From Kitasatospora phosalacinea (lineage in GTDB: Bacteria; Actinomycetota; Actinomycetes; Streptomycetales; Streptomycetaceae): a stretch of DNA of 64,000 nucleotides. This document shows positions 1 to 8,216 of this stretch, one piece after another. The stretch is taken from the NCBI RefSeq assembly GCF_000717185.1, contig NZ_JNYE01000014.1, positions 1 to 64,000 of the forward strand, given 5' to 3'. The notes beneath the pieces are model-generated. The model was not told where the DNA came from and made no database searches. It saw only the letters and a list, made by a program, of their open reading frames with translations. Position numbers and translations under genes: made by a program. Numbering within the stretch: position 1 is the stretch's first letter; every line of letters starts with the position of its first letter.

Positions 1-2
1 AC

Positions 3-104
3 CCCGCCTGGCTCCACACCTACAATCACCACCGCGGACACACCGCACTCGCCGGCCAACCACCCGCCAGCCGCGTCCCCAACCTCACAGGACAGAACAT
101 CTAG
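3..104 (+). CDS. IS481-type transposase, C-terminal end (partial)
   Basis: The frame is open from the window edge and ends at TAG 102-104. The visible 33 residues contain the motif WLHTYNHHRGHTAL followed by GQPPASRV, which is the characteristic C-terminal tail of IS481-family DDE integrase/transposase proteins (family knowledge). The rest of the gene lies outside the window, so it cannot be said whether the element is intact. No terminal inverted repeat could be recognised downstream of the stop. Confidence 0.8.
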   Translation, partial: PAWLHTYNHHRGHTALAGQPPASRVPNLTGQNI

Positions 105-121
105 GGCGACACGCCCCTGCT

Positions 122-219
122 TTCGCGCTCGCCGGGGCCGGGGTCCGCGCTCGTCGGGGTTCGCGCTCGTCGGGGTTCGTGCCCGCCGGGGTTCGCGCTC
201 GTCGGGTTCGCGCTCGTCA
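122..219. repeat. Short degenerate tandem repeat (about 16 bp, six copies)
   Basis: A unit close to GGGGTTCGCGCTCGTC is repeated about six times with small changes between the transposase stop and the end of the next (minus-strand) gene. Units vary from 15 to 18 bp and are contiguous, so this is not a CRISPR array. It lies just 3' of the transposase fragment and may be replication-slippage product or transcription-end structure. Function is unknown. Confidence 0.6.
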
Positions 220-227
220 GGCTTCGC

Positions 228-1517
228 TCACGCGGGCGGTTCGCCGTTGGTGAGGACCCAGCGGACGTCGGTGAAGCCCTGGTGCTGCTCGGTGAGGCGG
301 CCGCCCCGGACCTGCTGGAAGGTGACGGAGGTGTTCACCAGGCGGGGGGAGTCCGCGCTGGGGAGCATGTTGGTGACGCCCCAGCTGAGCGGCGGGGTGG
401 TGCCCGCGGTGTCGATGGGGTCGCCGCTGTCGAGGACGACCTGGAGGGCCTTCGCGGTGACCGGCAGGCTCCTGTCGATCCGGCCGACGGCCTGGCGGAG
501 GACCGCGTAGGCGACCCAGGTGGTCTGCACGCCGGGGTCGGCGACGTCGATGGTGGCGCCGTTGCCGTAGCTGCGGGCGGTCTCGCGGAGGCCGTCCCAG
601 ACGGTGGAGGCCTCGGCGGGGAACCAGCCGGTGGCGTACGCGCCGCGCAGGGGGCCGTTGTCGCCGCCGGTGGAGTCGACCACGGACTGCTGGAAGGAGC
701 CGATGACGGAGGCGAGTTGGGTGTTCTTCGGGTTGGCGCGGCGGTACGGGTCGAGCAGGTTGGCGGTGGGTTCGGCGCCGAGCGCGGAGAGCATGCAGTT
801 GCCGGGCCGGTCGTCGCCGACGGCCCGGCGGGTGTACGGGGAGTAGTCGTTGGACTTCTCGGGGGCCTTGACGTCGGTGACCTTGATGCCGGTCCGCGCG
901 ACGGCGCTGGTGAGGTAGTTGACCAGGGTGTCGCCGGCCCGGGTGTCGGGGCGGATCAGGGCGATCTGCTTGCAGCCGGCCTCGACGAGCTGGCGCCCGC
1001 TGCCCGCGACGAGGGCGGGCAGGCCGCCGTTGACGGGGTAGGAGAGCGGGCTGCTGAACTCGGGGCTGGAGAGGCCGTAGCCGCCCAGGAAGGGGATGCC
1101 GGCCTGTTCGAGGATCGGCATGAAGCTGCTGCCGTACTGGCTGGCGGAGCCGACCACGGCGACGGCGCGGGCGTTGACGGCCTGCTCGGCGCAGGCGGTG
1201 GCGCCGTCGGTGGTGTCGTGCTCGTTGCAGGTGAGGATGCGGACCCGGTGGCCGTTCAGGCCGCCGTGCTCGTTGAGCTCGCGGCCGACGGCCTCGGCGA
1301 GGGCGGTCATGCCGGGGCGGTCGGCGGCTCCGGTGCCGGACGGGGCCCAGGTCATGACGGTGACGTCCTGCCCGGCGGCGTCGGCGGCGGCGGGCCCGCC
1401 GCAGGCGGAGGCGGAGAGCAGGGCGGGCAGGACCGCGGCGGAGGCCGCCAGGGCGGTGGCCGCGCGGCGTCGTCCGCTGACGGCGGGTACCGGGTGGTGG
1501 GTTCCGTGCCGCGTCAT
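228..1517 (-). CDS. ABC transporter substrate-binding lipoprotein (branched-chain amino-acid type)
   Basis: A 429-residue protein. The N-terminus has basic residues, a hydrophobic stretch and a lipobox-like SASAC followed by GG, so it is probably exported and lipid-anchored. The body resembles the periplasmic-binding-protein family 6 (LivJ-type): an early GLNGHRVRI segment, a variable domain with VVGSASQYGSSF, and IPFLGG. The start is ATG 1517 because GGGAGGAAAG lies just upstream; longer frames reaching past 2000 lack support. No permease or ATPase genes lie alongside, so the transport partner is not in view and the ligand is unknown. Confidence 0.8.
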   Translation of the reverse strand: MTRHGTHHPVPAVSGRRRAATALAASAAVLPALLSASACGGPAAADAAGQDVTVMTWAPSGTGAADRPGMTALAEAVGRELNEHGGLNGHRVRILTCNEHDTTDGATACAEQAVNARAVAVVGSASQYGSSFMPILEQAGIPFLGGYGLSSPEFSSPLSYPVNGGLPALVAGSGRQLVEAGCKQIALIRPDTRAGDTLVNYLTSAVARTGIKVTDVKAPEKSNDYSPYTRRAVGDDRPGNCMLSALGAEPTANLLDPYRRANPKNTQLASVIGSFQQSVVDSTGGDNGPLRGAYATGWFPAEASTVWDGLRETARSYGNGATIDVADPGVQTTWVAYAVLRQAVGRIDRSLPVTAKALQVVLDSGDPIDTAGTTPPLSWGVTNMLPSADSPRLVNTSVTFQQVRGGRLTEQHQGFTDVRWVLTNGEPPA

Positions 1518-1704
1518 GGCGCTCTTTCCTCCCTGGAGGTGCTGCTTCGGGTCGTCCCGTGCTCCGTTGCGCAGGTTCGGCGGACCAAGGGTGGTCGCCA
1601 CCGCGCACGCTGAGAGGGACGCGATGTGAACGGACCGCCAACGGGGGAGGAACACGGAGAGTTGCCGCCCGGTGACGCGTGTAGAGCCGGGCCGGGCGGG
1701 AACG

Positions 1705-1719
1705 TACGATCGACTCCCG
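1705..1719 (+). promoter_or_regulatory. Leaderless promoter -10 box
   Basis: TACGAT at 1705-1710 fits the actinobacterial -10 consensus TANNNT and stands 8 nt before the GTG at 1719, so transcription would begin at the start codon. No good -35 box is seen. This spacing is the reason for choosing the GTG at 1719. Confidence 0.45.
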
Positions 1720-2237
1720 TGTCCGACAGCCTCGATTCTCCGCACCGGTCTGCCCGAAACACTTCTCGAACGGGCGGCCGCTCCAGCACGATGGGCGCCA
1801 TGCCCCTGAGCGATCTGCCCTGGTGGCGCTGGCGGGCCCGGATCCGCTCGGCGCTGCACATGTTCTCCGACCCCGCGTTCCAGCGTTCGGCCTGGCTGGA
1901 GGGCCCCGGCGGGTACGGCGACGTCACCGACGCCGTGTACCGGCTGGTGGAGGACAGCTGGCTGGACCGCTGGTCGGCGGAGAAGTACGTGGGCTCGGTC
2001 TTCCGGGACTCCGCGGAGGCGGTCGCGGTGGACGGCGCGGTGCTGCGGGTGCTGCGGATCCTGCACCAGGTCGGCGCGGACGCCCCGGCCGCCGCGTACC
2101 TGGGCCACCCGGACTGGGCGGAGGCGGTGCGGGCGGCCCGCGAGGCGCACCACCGGCTGGCCGTCAACGACGGCGACGACCCCGACCTGCCGCCGCTCCC
2201 GCTGGCCGAGCTGCGGCGACTGACCGCGCGCGGCTGA
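1719..2237 (+). CDS. SCO4402-family conserved protein
   Basis: A 172-residue protein if the GTG at 1719 is used; ATG 1791 or ATG 1800 are shorter alternatives that begin just before the conserved PLSDLPWWRWRARIRSAL segment. The middle (GYGDVTDAVYRLVEDSWLD, WSAEKYVGSVFRDS) and the alpha-helical second half match from memory the conserved SCO4402-like family of Streptomyces. No catalytic motif or membrane segment is visible, and the function is unknown. Gene order (this gene then purU) looks like the conserved arrangement in relatives, although purU has its own 134-nt leader. Confidence 0.7.
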   Translation: MSDSLDSPHRSARNTSRTGGRSSTMGAMPLSDLPWWRWRARIRSALHMFSDPAFQRSAWLEGPGGYGDVTDAVYRLVEDSWLDRWSAEKYVGSVFRDSAEAVAVDGAVLRVLRILHQVGADAPAAAYLGHPDWAEAVRAAREAHHRLAVNDGDDPDLPPLPLAELRRLTARG

Positions 2238-2371
2238 GCGGTGCCCCCGCCGGGGGCGGTCTCGGGTGGCGGGCGGCGTCCGCGTACCGCGGCGATCTGT
2301 GCCAGGCTGGGCCGTTGCCCGTCCTCACCCGAACCGAGGAAAACCAGAACCCAGAAACGGGGCCCCGCGCG

Positions 2372-3235
2372 ATGGAAGAGACCGCCCGCACCCAGTACGT
2401 CCTGACGCTGTCCTGCCCCGACAAGCAGGGCATCGTGCACGCGGTCTCCAGCTACCTGTTCATGACGGGTTGCAACATCATCGACAGCCAGCAGTTCGGC
2501 GACGCCGGGACGGGCCTGTTCTTCATGCGGGTGCACTTCTCCGCGGAGGAGCCGGTCACCGCGGAGAAGCTCCGGGCGAGCTTCTCCGCGATCGGCGACT
2601 CGTTCCGGATGGAGTGGCAGATCCACGCCTCCGCGGAGCGGATGCGGGTGCTGCTGATGGTCTCCAAGTTCGGGCACTGCCTGAACGACCTGCTGTTCCG
2701 CACCCGGATCGGGGCGCTGCCGGTGGAGATCGTCGGCGTGGTCTCCAACCACACCGACTTCCGCGAGCTGACCGAGTCGTACGGCATCGCCTTCCACCAC
2801 CTCCCGGTGACCCGGGACACCAAGGCCGCCGCCGAGCAGCAGCTGCTCGACCTGGTCGCCGAGGAGCGGGTCGACCTGGTGGTGCTGGCCCGCTACATGC
2901 AGGTGCTCTCGGACGGGCTGTGCAAGGCGCTGTCCGGACGGGTCATCAACATCCACCACTCCTTCCTGCCGAGCTTCAAGGGCGCCAAGCCGTACCACCA
3001 GGCGCACGCCCGGGGCGTGAAGCTGATCGGCGCCACCGCGCACTACGTCACCGCCGACCTGGACGAGGGCCCGATCATCGAGCAGGAGGTCGCCCGGGTC
3101 ACCCACGACGTCACCCCGGAGCAGCTGGTGGCGCTCGGCCGGGACGTCGAGTGCCAGGCGCTGGCCCGCGCCGTGAAGTGGCACAGCGAGCGCCGGGTGC
3201 TGCTGAACGGTTCGCGCACCGTGGTGTTCGCCTGA
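2372..3235 (+). CDS. purU: Formyltetrahydrofolate deformylase
   Basis: A 287-residue cytosolic enzyme that hydrolyses 10-formyl-THF to THF plus formate, balancing one-carbon pools and feeding formate to purine synthesis. An N-terminal ACT domain (about residues 8-85, starting with the motif LSCPDKQGIVHAVS) is followed by a formyl-transferase fold. The catalytic region INIHHSFLPSFKGAKPYHQA and the later IGATAHYVTADLDEGPIIEQ carry the Asn, His and Asp expected for this family. The length is typical. The start is ATG 2372, just before the conserved ACT sequence; in-frame sequence further upstream is not protein-like. Confidence 0.95.
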   Translation: MEETARTQYVLTLSCPDKQGIVHAVSSYLFMTGCNIIDSQQFGDAGTGLFFMRVHFSAEEPVTAEKLRASFSAIGDSFRMEWQIHASAERMRVLLMVSKFGHCLNDLLFRTRIGALPVEIVGVVSNHTDFRELTESYGIAFHHLPVTRDTKAAAEQQLLDLVAEERVDLVVLARYMQVLSDGLCKALSGRVINIHHSFLPSFKGAKPYHQAHARGVKLIGATAHYVTADLDEGPIIEQEVARVTHDVTPEQLVALGRDVECQALARAVKWHSERRVLLNGSRTVVFA

Positions 3236-3636
3236 CGCCCCTTCCGCGGGCCCCCCGCCCGTCCTGCCGACGGCTGCTCAAGGCCCTTCCGGCCGCCCGG
3301 TGTTCGAGCGCGGCTGGACATTTGTAGGAAGGGTGGTTCGCACGTGGCGCCCCGGTGCCGGGCGCGCCGTCGGCGGTACGGTCGTGGGTACCCGTGAGGG
3401 CGGTGCCGCCGACCGGTCGTGCGAACCCCGGCAGGGTGAGCGGGACAGTATGCACCGAGCCGTCCCCCGAACGCTGGAATATGCCCGAAGCTCTTGCTGC
3501 GACCCGGCCGCGGAATCATTCTGGGGCGTATTCGTGTCGATGCCATGGGCAGTCCCGGTCGGTGCCCCCCGCTGCGGGGGGCCGGCCGGACCGGCGGGAT
3601 CAAACGGGCCGAATACCTAGTGCGGGTGGTGGAGCG
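3236..3636. other. Intergenic region with a C6/G6 hairpin
   Basis: No convincing gene is seen in these 400 bases. Near the downstream end, CCCCCCG at 3565-3571 pairs with CGGGGGG at 3575-3581 around a 3-nt loop, about 55 nt before the next start codon, so it would sit in the leader of the ATP-binding protein. A GGGTAC box at about 3386 could be a stress-sigma -10 element, but no matching -35 was recognised. Confidence 0.4.
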
Positions 3637-4194
3637 GTGCAGGTACTCCAGGTACAGCTGGCGGTCCAGGCGGATCCGGCAGAGGTGTCACGGGCGCGGC
3701 GGTGGGTCCGTGACCGGCTGCGGGCGGGCGGGATCGACCAGGACTCCCCGGTGGCCGAGACCCTGGTGCTGGTGGTCTCCGAGCTGGTCACCAACGCGGT
3801 GGTGCACACCGGCCGCCCGGCGGTGCTCAGGCTGCTGCTGCCGGTCGACCCGGCCGCCGCGCCGCCCGCCGTCCGGGTCGAGGTCTTCGACACCAGCTGC
3901 ACCGCACCCGCGCCCCGGCACGCCGGGGCCGACGAGGACGCCACCAACGGGCGCGGCCTGGAGCTGGTCGAGCTGCTCTGCGCGCGCTGGGGCTGGTACC
4001 CGGACGGCTCCGGCAAGCGGGTGTGGTGCGAGATCGGCGACCCGGACGCGCCCTGCGGGCTGGTGGCGCAGCCGGCGGCCCAGGCGGCCCAGGCGGCCCC
4101 GGCCGTCCAGGCCGTCCAGGCCGTCCAGCCGGTCCAGCCCCAGCCCCAGCCGGTCCAGGCGGCGCGGGCGGCCCGGGTGGTCTCGGTCCGCTGA
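3637..4194 (+). CDS. RsbW/SpoIIAB-like ATP-binding protein (anti-sigma-type kinase fold)
   Basis: A 185-residue protein starting at GTG 3637 with GGTGGAG upstream. Residues about 40-125 form a GHKL/HATPase_c_2 domain: ETLVLVVSELVTNAVVHT is the N-box, VEVFDTS the G1 box, and NGRGLELVELLCARWG the G2 region. Streptomyces carry many such single-domain proteins, and the usual proposal is regulation of sigma factors or partner switching (family knowledge). The last 45 residues are a low-complexity tail made of Q, A, V and P (AQAAQAAPAVQAVQ and similar), absent from the core domain and probably disordered. The partner is unknown. Confidence 0.8.
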   Translation: MQVLQVQLAVQADPAEVSRARRWVRDRLRAGGIDQDSPVAETLVLVVSELVTNAVVHTGRPAVLRLLLPVDPAAAPPAVRVEVFDTSCTAPAPRHAGADEDATNGRGLELVELLCARWGWYPDGSGKRVWCEIGDPDAPCGLVAQPAAQAAQAAPAVQAVQAVQPVQPQPQPVQAARAARVVSVR

Positions 4195-4262
4195 GCTCCG
4201 GGGGGCGGTGCGCGGCGCGCCGGTCGGGCGCCGGTCGCGCGCGGTCCGCGCCCCGATGATCC

Positions 4263-4279
4263 TGTCTGAATTTCGGACA
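4263..4279. promoter_or_regulatory. Near-perfect palindrome (operator candidate)
   Basis: TGTCTGAA-T-TTCGGACA has one mismatch between its arms and lies in a relatively AT-rich patch. TTGACG at 4285-4290 follows at once and could be a -35 box for the downstream transporter, although a convincing -10 is not seen. No regulator gene is adjacent. Confidence 0.35.
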
Positions 4280-4543
4280 ACCCATTGACGTGACGTATCC
4301 GACTGATCACTCTTGGGTGCGGCGCCCGTTGCGAGGGGACGCCGAGGGAGACCGGGCGGTGCCGACACTCAGGGGGTCGTTGGCCGACCCCGTCCGGAAC
4401 CTCGGCGAAATCGGGCCGCCCGGGCGTCACGGCTTCAGGGCCCGGACGCCGACCGGACGGCGTCCCGCCGTGCCGTGCTCGGGGTGCGCACGGCGGGCCG
4501 CCGTTCCGCCAGCGGGCGCGCGGTCGCCGCATCGTGACCCAAA

Positions 4544-4565
4544 ACCACTGGAAACCAGCAGTGGT
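4544..4565. promoter_or_regulatory. Inverted repeat upstream of MFS gene (operator candidate)
   Basis: ACCACTG (4544-4550) and CAGTGGT (4559-4565) are perfect inverted arms with an 8-nt spacer. The overlapping shorter palindrome CTGG-AAA-CCAG (4548-4558) uses part of the same bases. The repeat ends 20 nt before the GTG of the transporter at 4586, a typical repressor position. Confidence 0.45.
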
Positions 4566-4585
4566 CTACACCAAAACTGAGCGGT

Positions 4586-5854
4586 GTGACCGCACCCGAA
4601 CTGCAATCCCTCCCCACCCCACAGGTCAGCACGCCGAAACCGCCCGCCATCTGGTCGGGCAACTTCCGCCGCTACTTCACCGCCCGCACCGCCGGACTGC
4701 TCAGCGACGCGATGCTCCCGGTGGCGGTCTCGGCCGGCCTGGTGACCGCCGGCTACAGGACCTCCGAGGTCGGCTTCGCGATGGCCTTCCTGCTCGGCCC
4801 GTTCGCCGGACTGGTGCTGTTCGGCGGGGTGCTCGCCGACCGGTTCACCGCCCGGCGGCTGATGATCTTCGCCGACCTGCTCAACCTCGTCACCCGGGTG
4901 CTGCTCGCCGCGCTGTTCTTCCACGGCTTCGACCAGCTCTGGCAGCTCTACCTGCTGCTCGCGCTGGCCGGCACCGCCGCCGCGATGTTCCAGCCCGGCG
5001 CCGCCTCCACCGTCCCGCTGGTCGCCGGCGACGTGCAGGGCGCCAACGGCGTGCTGCGGATCTCCGAGGCGCTGACCGGCCTGGCCGGGCCCTCGCTGGC
5101 CGCCGCGCTGATCACCGTCTCCACCGGCTGGGTGATGGTGATCGCCGCCGTGATGTACGCGGTCAGCGCCCTCTGCCTGCTGGCCCTGCGGCTGGGCCCC
5201 GTCCCCGCCCCGCCGCCCGGCGACAGCCTGTGGCAGAACCTGGTGGCGGGCTGGCACGAGTTCTGGTCCCGCAGCTGGATGTGGGGCGTCATCCTGATCT
5301 GGATGGTCTTCACCGTGCTCTCCTGGGGCCCGCTCGCCCCCGTGGTGGTCGGCGACATCGCCAAGCGCGACGGCGTGGTCGTCTACGGCGTCATCAACAG
5401 CATGCTCGGCGCGGGCACCATCATCGGCGGCGTCCTCGCCATCCGGGTCAAGCCGGTCCGCCCGCTGGCCGCCGGTGCCGCCGCGCTGTTCCTGTTCGCC
5501 GTCCAGCAGTTCGCCTTCGCGGCGGGCCTGCCCTGGCCGCTGCTCGGCGCCGCCCAGCTGGTCTCCGGCATCGGCATCAGCTTCTGGGGCGTCATGTGGG
5601 CCACCAGCGTGCAGACCCAGGTGCCCGGCGAGGTGCTCAACCGGATCCACGCGTACGAAGTGGCGGGCTCCGTCTGCATGTTCCCGCTCGGCTCGGCGCT
5701 GGCCGGGCCCGCCGTCAACGCCCTCGGCACCACCCAGGTCTACCTGATCGGCGGCCTGGTCACCCTGGGCACCGCCACCGCGCTGCTGCTCAGCCCGCCG
5801 ATCCGCAACCTGCGCCGGGCCCCCGACGCCGGGGTGGTCGCCGCCGGGCACTGA
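4586..5854 (+). CDS. MFS transporter (EntS/MFS_3-like exporter)
   Basis: A 422-residue membrane protein with about 12 hydrophobic segments; the first begins near residue 35 (ARTAGLLSDAMLPVAVSAGL). The loop FGGVLADRFTARRLM after the second helix is the major-facilitator signature, and the overall pattern resembles MFS_3 / enterobactin-exporter-like drug or metabolite efflux proteins. The start is GTG 4586, with a short cytoplasmic N-terminus. The gene stands alone with its own operator-like leader. Substrate unknown. Confidence 0.85.
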   Translation: MTAPELQSLPTPQVSTPKPPAIWSGNFRRYFTARTAGLLSDAMLPVAVSAGLVTAGYRTSEVGFAMAFLLGPFAGLVLFGGVLADRFTARRLMIFADLLNLVTRVLLAALFFHGFDQLWQLYLLLALAGTAAAMFQPGAASTVPLVAGDVQGANGVLRISEALTGLAGPSLAAALITVSTGWVMVIAAVMYAVSALCLLALRLGPVPAPPPGDSLWQNLVAGWHEFWSRSWMWGVILIWMVFTVLSWGPLAPVVVGDIAKRDGVVVYGVINSMLGAGTIIGGVLAIRVKPVRPLAAGAAALFLFAVQQFAFAAGLPWPLLGAAQLVSGIGISFWGVMWATSVQTQVPGEVLNRIHAYEVAGSVCMFPLGSALAGPAVNALGTTQVYLIGGLVTLGTATALLLSPPIRNLRRAPDAGVVAAGH

Positions 5855-5949
5855 ACGGCCCCGCCGACCGGGCCCGTTGACCGGAATTCGGGCACACGTG
5901 GCAGCCGGAGCCGTCGTCGGGCGGGGCCGGGGCCGGGAGACTCGGGCGG

Positions 5950-7269
5950 GTGAAGGAACTGGAACTCGCCGCCGCCCCGCCCCGCGACCCCGACCCGGCC
6001 CGCCGCGCCCCCCGCGTCCACTACGGCTGGATCGTGGTGGCCGTCTCGCTGGTCGTCCTGGTCGGCTCGGCCGGGTTCCGCTCCACGCCCAGCCTGATGA
6101 TGGGCGCCCTGCACGACGAGTTCGGCTGGTCCCTCGCCACCATCTCCAGCGCGGTCTCCGTCAACCTGGCGCTGTACGGGCTCACCGCCCCGTTCGCCGC
6201 CGCCCTGATGGACCGCTTCGGCGTCCGCCCGGTGGTGGTCTGCGCCCTGCTCACCATCGCCACCGGCGCGGGCCTCACCCTGCTGATGAGCCGCCCCTGG
6301 CAGCTCGTCCTGTGCTGGGGCGTACTGGTCGGGCTCGGCAGCGGCTCGATGGCCGGGGCCTTCGCCACCACCGTCTCCGGCCGCTGGTTCCAGGCCCGGC
6401 AGGGCCTGGTCACCGGCCTCCTGACCGCCGCCGGGGCCGCCGGGAACCTGGTCTTCATGCCGCTGCTCGCCGCGCTCGTCGAGCACCACGGCTGGCGGAC
6501 CGCGGTCGTGGTGGTCTCGCTCTGCGCCACCGCGGTGGCCGTCCCCGTCCTGCTGCTGATGCGCGAACGGCCCGCCGACGTCGGGCAGTTGCCGTACGGC
6601 GCGAGCACCGCCCCGCCGCCGCCGGTCACCGACGGGTCGGCGGTGGCCCGTTCGCTGCGGGTGCTGCGGCAGGCGGCCGGGCGGCGGGTGTTCTGGCTGC
6701 TGGCCGGGTCCTTCGCGATCTGCGGCGCCACCACCGTCGGCCTGGTCGGCACCCACTTCATCCCGGCCGCGCACGACCACGGCATGCCCGTCACCACCGG
6801 CGCCTCGCTGCTCGCCCTGATCGGCGTCTTCGACGTCGCCGGGACGATCGCCTCCGGCTGGTTCACCGACCGCTTCGACCCCGTCCGGCTGCTGACCGTC
6901 TACTACGCGCTGCGCGGGCTCTCGCTGGCCTTCCTGCCCGCGCTGTTCGCCGGGAGCCTGCGGCCGCCGATCCTCGCCTTCGTGGTGTTCTACGGCCTGG
7001 ACTGGGTCGCCACCGTCCCGCCCACCGTCGCGCTCTGCCGCCGCCACTTCGGCGAGGACGCCCCGATCGTCTTCGGCTGGGTCCTGGCCGCGCACCAGGT
7101 CGGCGCCGCCGCGGTGGCCGGGCTGGCGGGGCTGGCCCGCGACCGCTTCGGCGACTACGACGCGACCTGGTACGCGGCGGGGGGCCTGTGCGCGGTCGCG
7201 GTGGGCTGCTGCCTGGCGCTGCGCGGGCGGGCGCGGCCGGGCACGGGCACGGGGGCGGTGCCCGCTTAG
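5950..7269 (+). CDS. MFS transporter (monocarboxylate/OFA-like)
   Basis: A 439-residue membrane protein. The N-terminus HYGWIVVAVSLVVLVGSAGF followed by a long first half, a central loop near residue 210 (ERPADVGQLPYG) and six more helices is the layout of the oxalate/formate or monocarboxylate-porter branch of the MFS; the RPADVGQLPYG loop is frequent in that branch. Start GTG 5950. Its TAG stop at 7267 is also the first three bases of the -10 box of the next gene. Substrate unknown. Confidence 0.85.
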   Translation: MKELELAAAPPRDPDPARRAPRVHYGWIVVAVSLVVLVGSAGFRSTPSLMMGALHDEFGWSLATISSAVSVNLALYGLTAPFAAALMDRFGVRPVVVCALLTIATGAGLTLLMSRPWQLVLCWGVLVGLGSGSMAGAFATTVSGRWFQARQGLVTGLLTAAGAAGNLVFMPLLAALVEHHGWRTAVVVVSLCATAVAVPVLLLMRERPADVGQLPYGASTAPPPPVTDGSAVARSLRVLRQAAGRRVFWLLAGSFAICGATTVGLVGTHFIPAAHDHGMPVTTGASLLALIGVFDVAGTIASGWFTDRFDPVRLLTVYYALRGLSLAFLPALFAGSLRPPILAFVVFYGLDWVATVPPTVALCRRHFGEDAPIVFGWVLAAHQVGAAAVAGLAGLARDRFGDYDATWYAAGGLCAVAVGCCLALRGRARPGTGTGAVPA

Positions 7270-7278
7270 GCTGGCCGC
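7267..7278 (+). promoter_or_regulatory. Leaderless promoter -10 box overlapping a stop codon
   Basis: TAGGCT (7267-7272) stands 6 nt before ATG 7279. The TAG of the box is also the stop codon of the upstream MFS gene. No clear -35 is seen. Confidence 0.4.
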
Positions 7279-7806
7279 ATGAGCCTGCGATTCGTACTGG
7301 ACCCCGAGCCGACCCCCGAACTGCGCGAGGAGGTCGTCGCGCTGTGGACGGAGGTCTCCAACGCCGGGGGCGCGGTCGGGTTCGTGCCGCCGGTGACGGC
7401 GCAGGACGTCCGGCCGGTGGCGGAGCGGCAGTTCGCGGCGCTGGACCGGGACCGGCTGCTGGTCGGGTACGAGCCGGACGGGCGGCTGGTGGCGGTGGTG
7501 TTCTTCGAGGACCAGCGGTTCGGGCTGATGGACCACTGGCGGCTGCTGAAGCGGGTGATGGTGCACCCGAAGTCCCAGGGCCGCGGCCACGGCGCCCAAC
7601 TGCTCGCGGAGGCGGAGCGGGTGGCCCGGGAGTGGGGCCTGGCCGGGCTGAAGCTGACCCTGCGCGGCGGGCACGGGCTGGAGCGGTTCTACGGGCGCAG
7701 CGGCTACGTGGAGGTCGGCCGGGTGCCGGGCGCGATCCGGGTCGCCCCGGGCGACGACCGCGACGACGTGACGATGTGGCTCGACCTGCGCGCTCCGGCG
7801 GTGTGA
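7279..7806 (+). CDS. GNAT-family N-acetyltransferase
   Basis: A 175-residue cytosolic protein with one acetyltransferase domain. The acetyl-CoA pyrophosphate-binding motif A is visible as RVMVHPKSQGRGHGAQLLAEAE (about residues 92-113, Q/R-x-x-G-x-G/A) and the final LERFYGRSGYVEVGRVPG is the usual motif B. The acceptor cannot be predicted. It is probably transcribed from its own leaderless promoter. Confidence 0.85.
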   Translation: MSLRFVLDPEPTPELREEVVALWTEVSNAGGAVGFVPPVTAQDVRPVAERQFAALDRDRLLVGYEPDGRLVAVVFFEDQRFGLMDHWRLLKRVMVHPKSQGRGHGAQLLAEAERVAREWGLAGLKLTLRGGHGLERFYGRSGYVEVGRVPGAIRVAPGDDRDDVTMWLDLRAPAV

Positions 7807-7880
7807 GGTCGTGCTTCACTGGGAGGGCCTATGAACCCCGCGCGCCCGCCGGCGCGACCCGCCAGCGAAGGACGATCCCG

Positions 7881-8210
7881 GTGAGCAGCAAGAACCACGC
7901 CACGCTCCGCTACACCTCGCTGCGGGCGAGCATCTTCCTGGCCTGCCTGCTGGTCGCCCTGGTGCTGGGGCACTTCGAGGTGATCCCGGTGGTCGGCTCG
8001 CTCGGCGTGCTGATCCTGTTCGCGCTGGCCGCGGTCGCCTCCTCGGCGATCAGCTACGTGGTGCTGAGCAAGCAGCGCGACGAGATGTCCGCGCAGATCG
8101 CCGAGCGGATCGAGGCCCGCAAGGTCCGCACGGTCGCCCGGGACTCGGCCGAGGACGCGGCGGACGACGCGGCCCGGGCGGCCGCGGCCCAGCAGGCCCA
8201 GGCCGGCTGA
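7881..8210 (+). CDS. DUF4229 small membrane protein
   Basis: A 109-residue protein with two adjacent membrane helices (about residues 14-32 and 36-58) and a charged C-terminal helix rich in Glu, Arg and Ala. This matches the actinobacterial DUF4229 family of unknown function. The GTG at 7881 was chosen because GAAGGA lies 9 nt upstream and the reading frame further up loses coding character. Confidence 0.75.
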   Translation: MSSKNHATLRYTSLRASIFLACLLVALVLGHFEVIPVVGSLGVLILFALAAVASSAISYVVLSKQRDEMSAQIAERIEARKVRTVARDSAEDAADDAARAAAAQQAQAG

Positions 8211-8216
8211 CCGGCG

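Noticed and set aside
122..219. Repeat tract resembling a CRISPR array
   Set aside because: Units are contiguous and variable with no unique spacers, and there are no cas genes.
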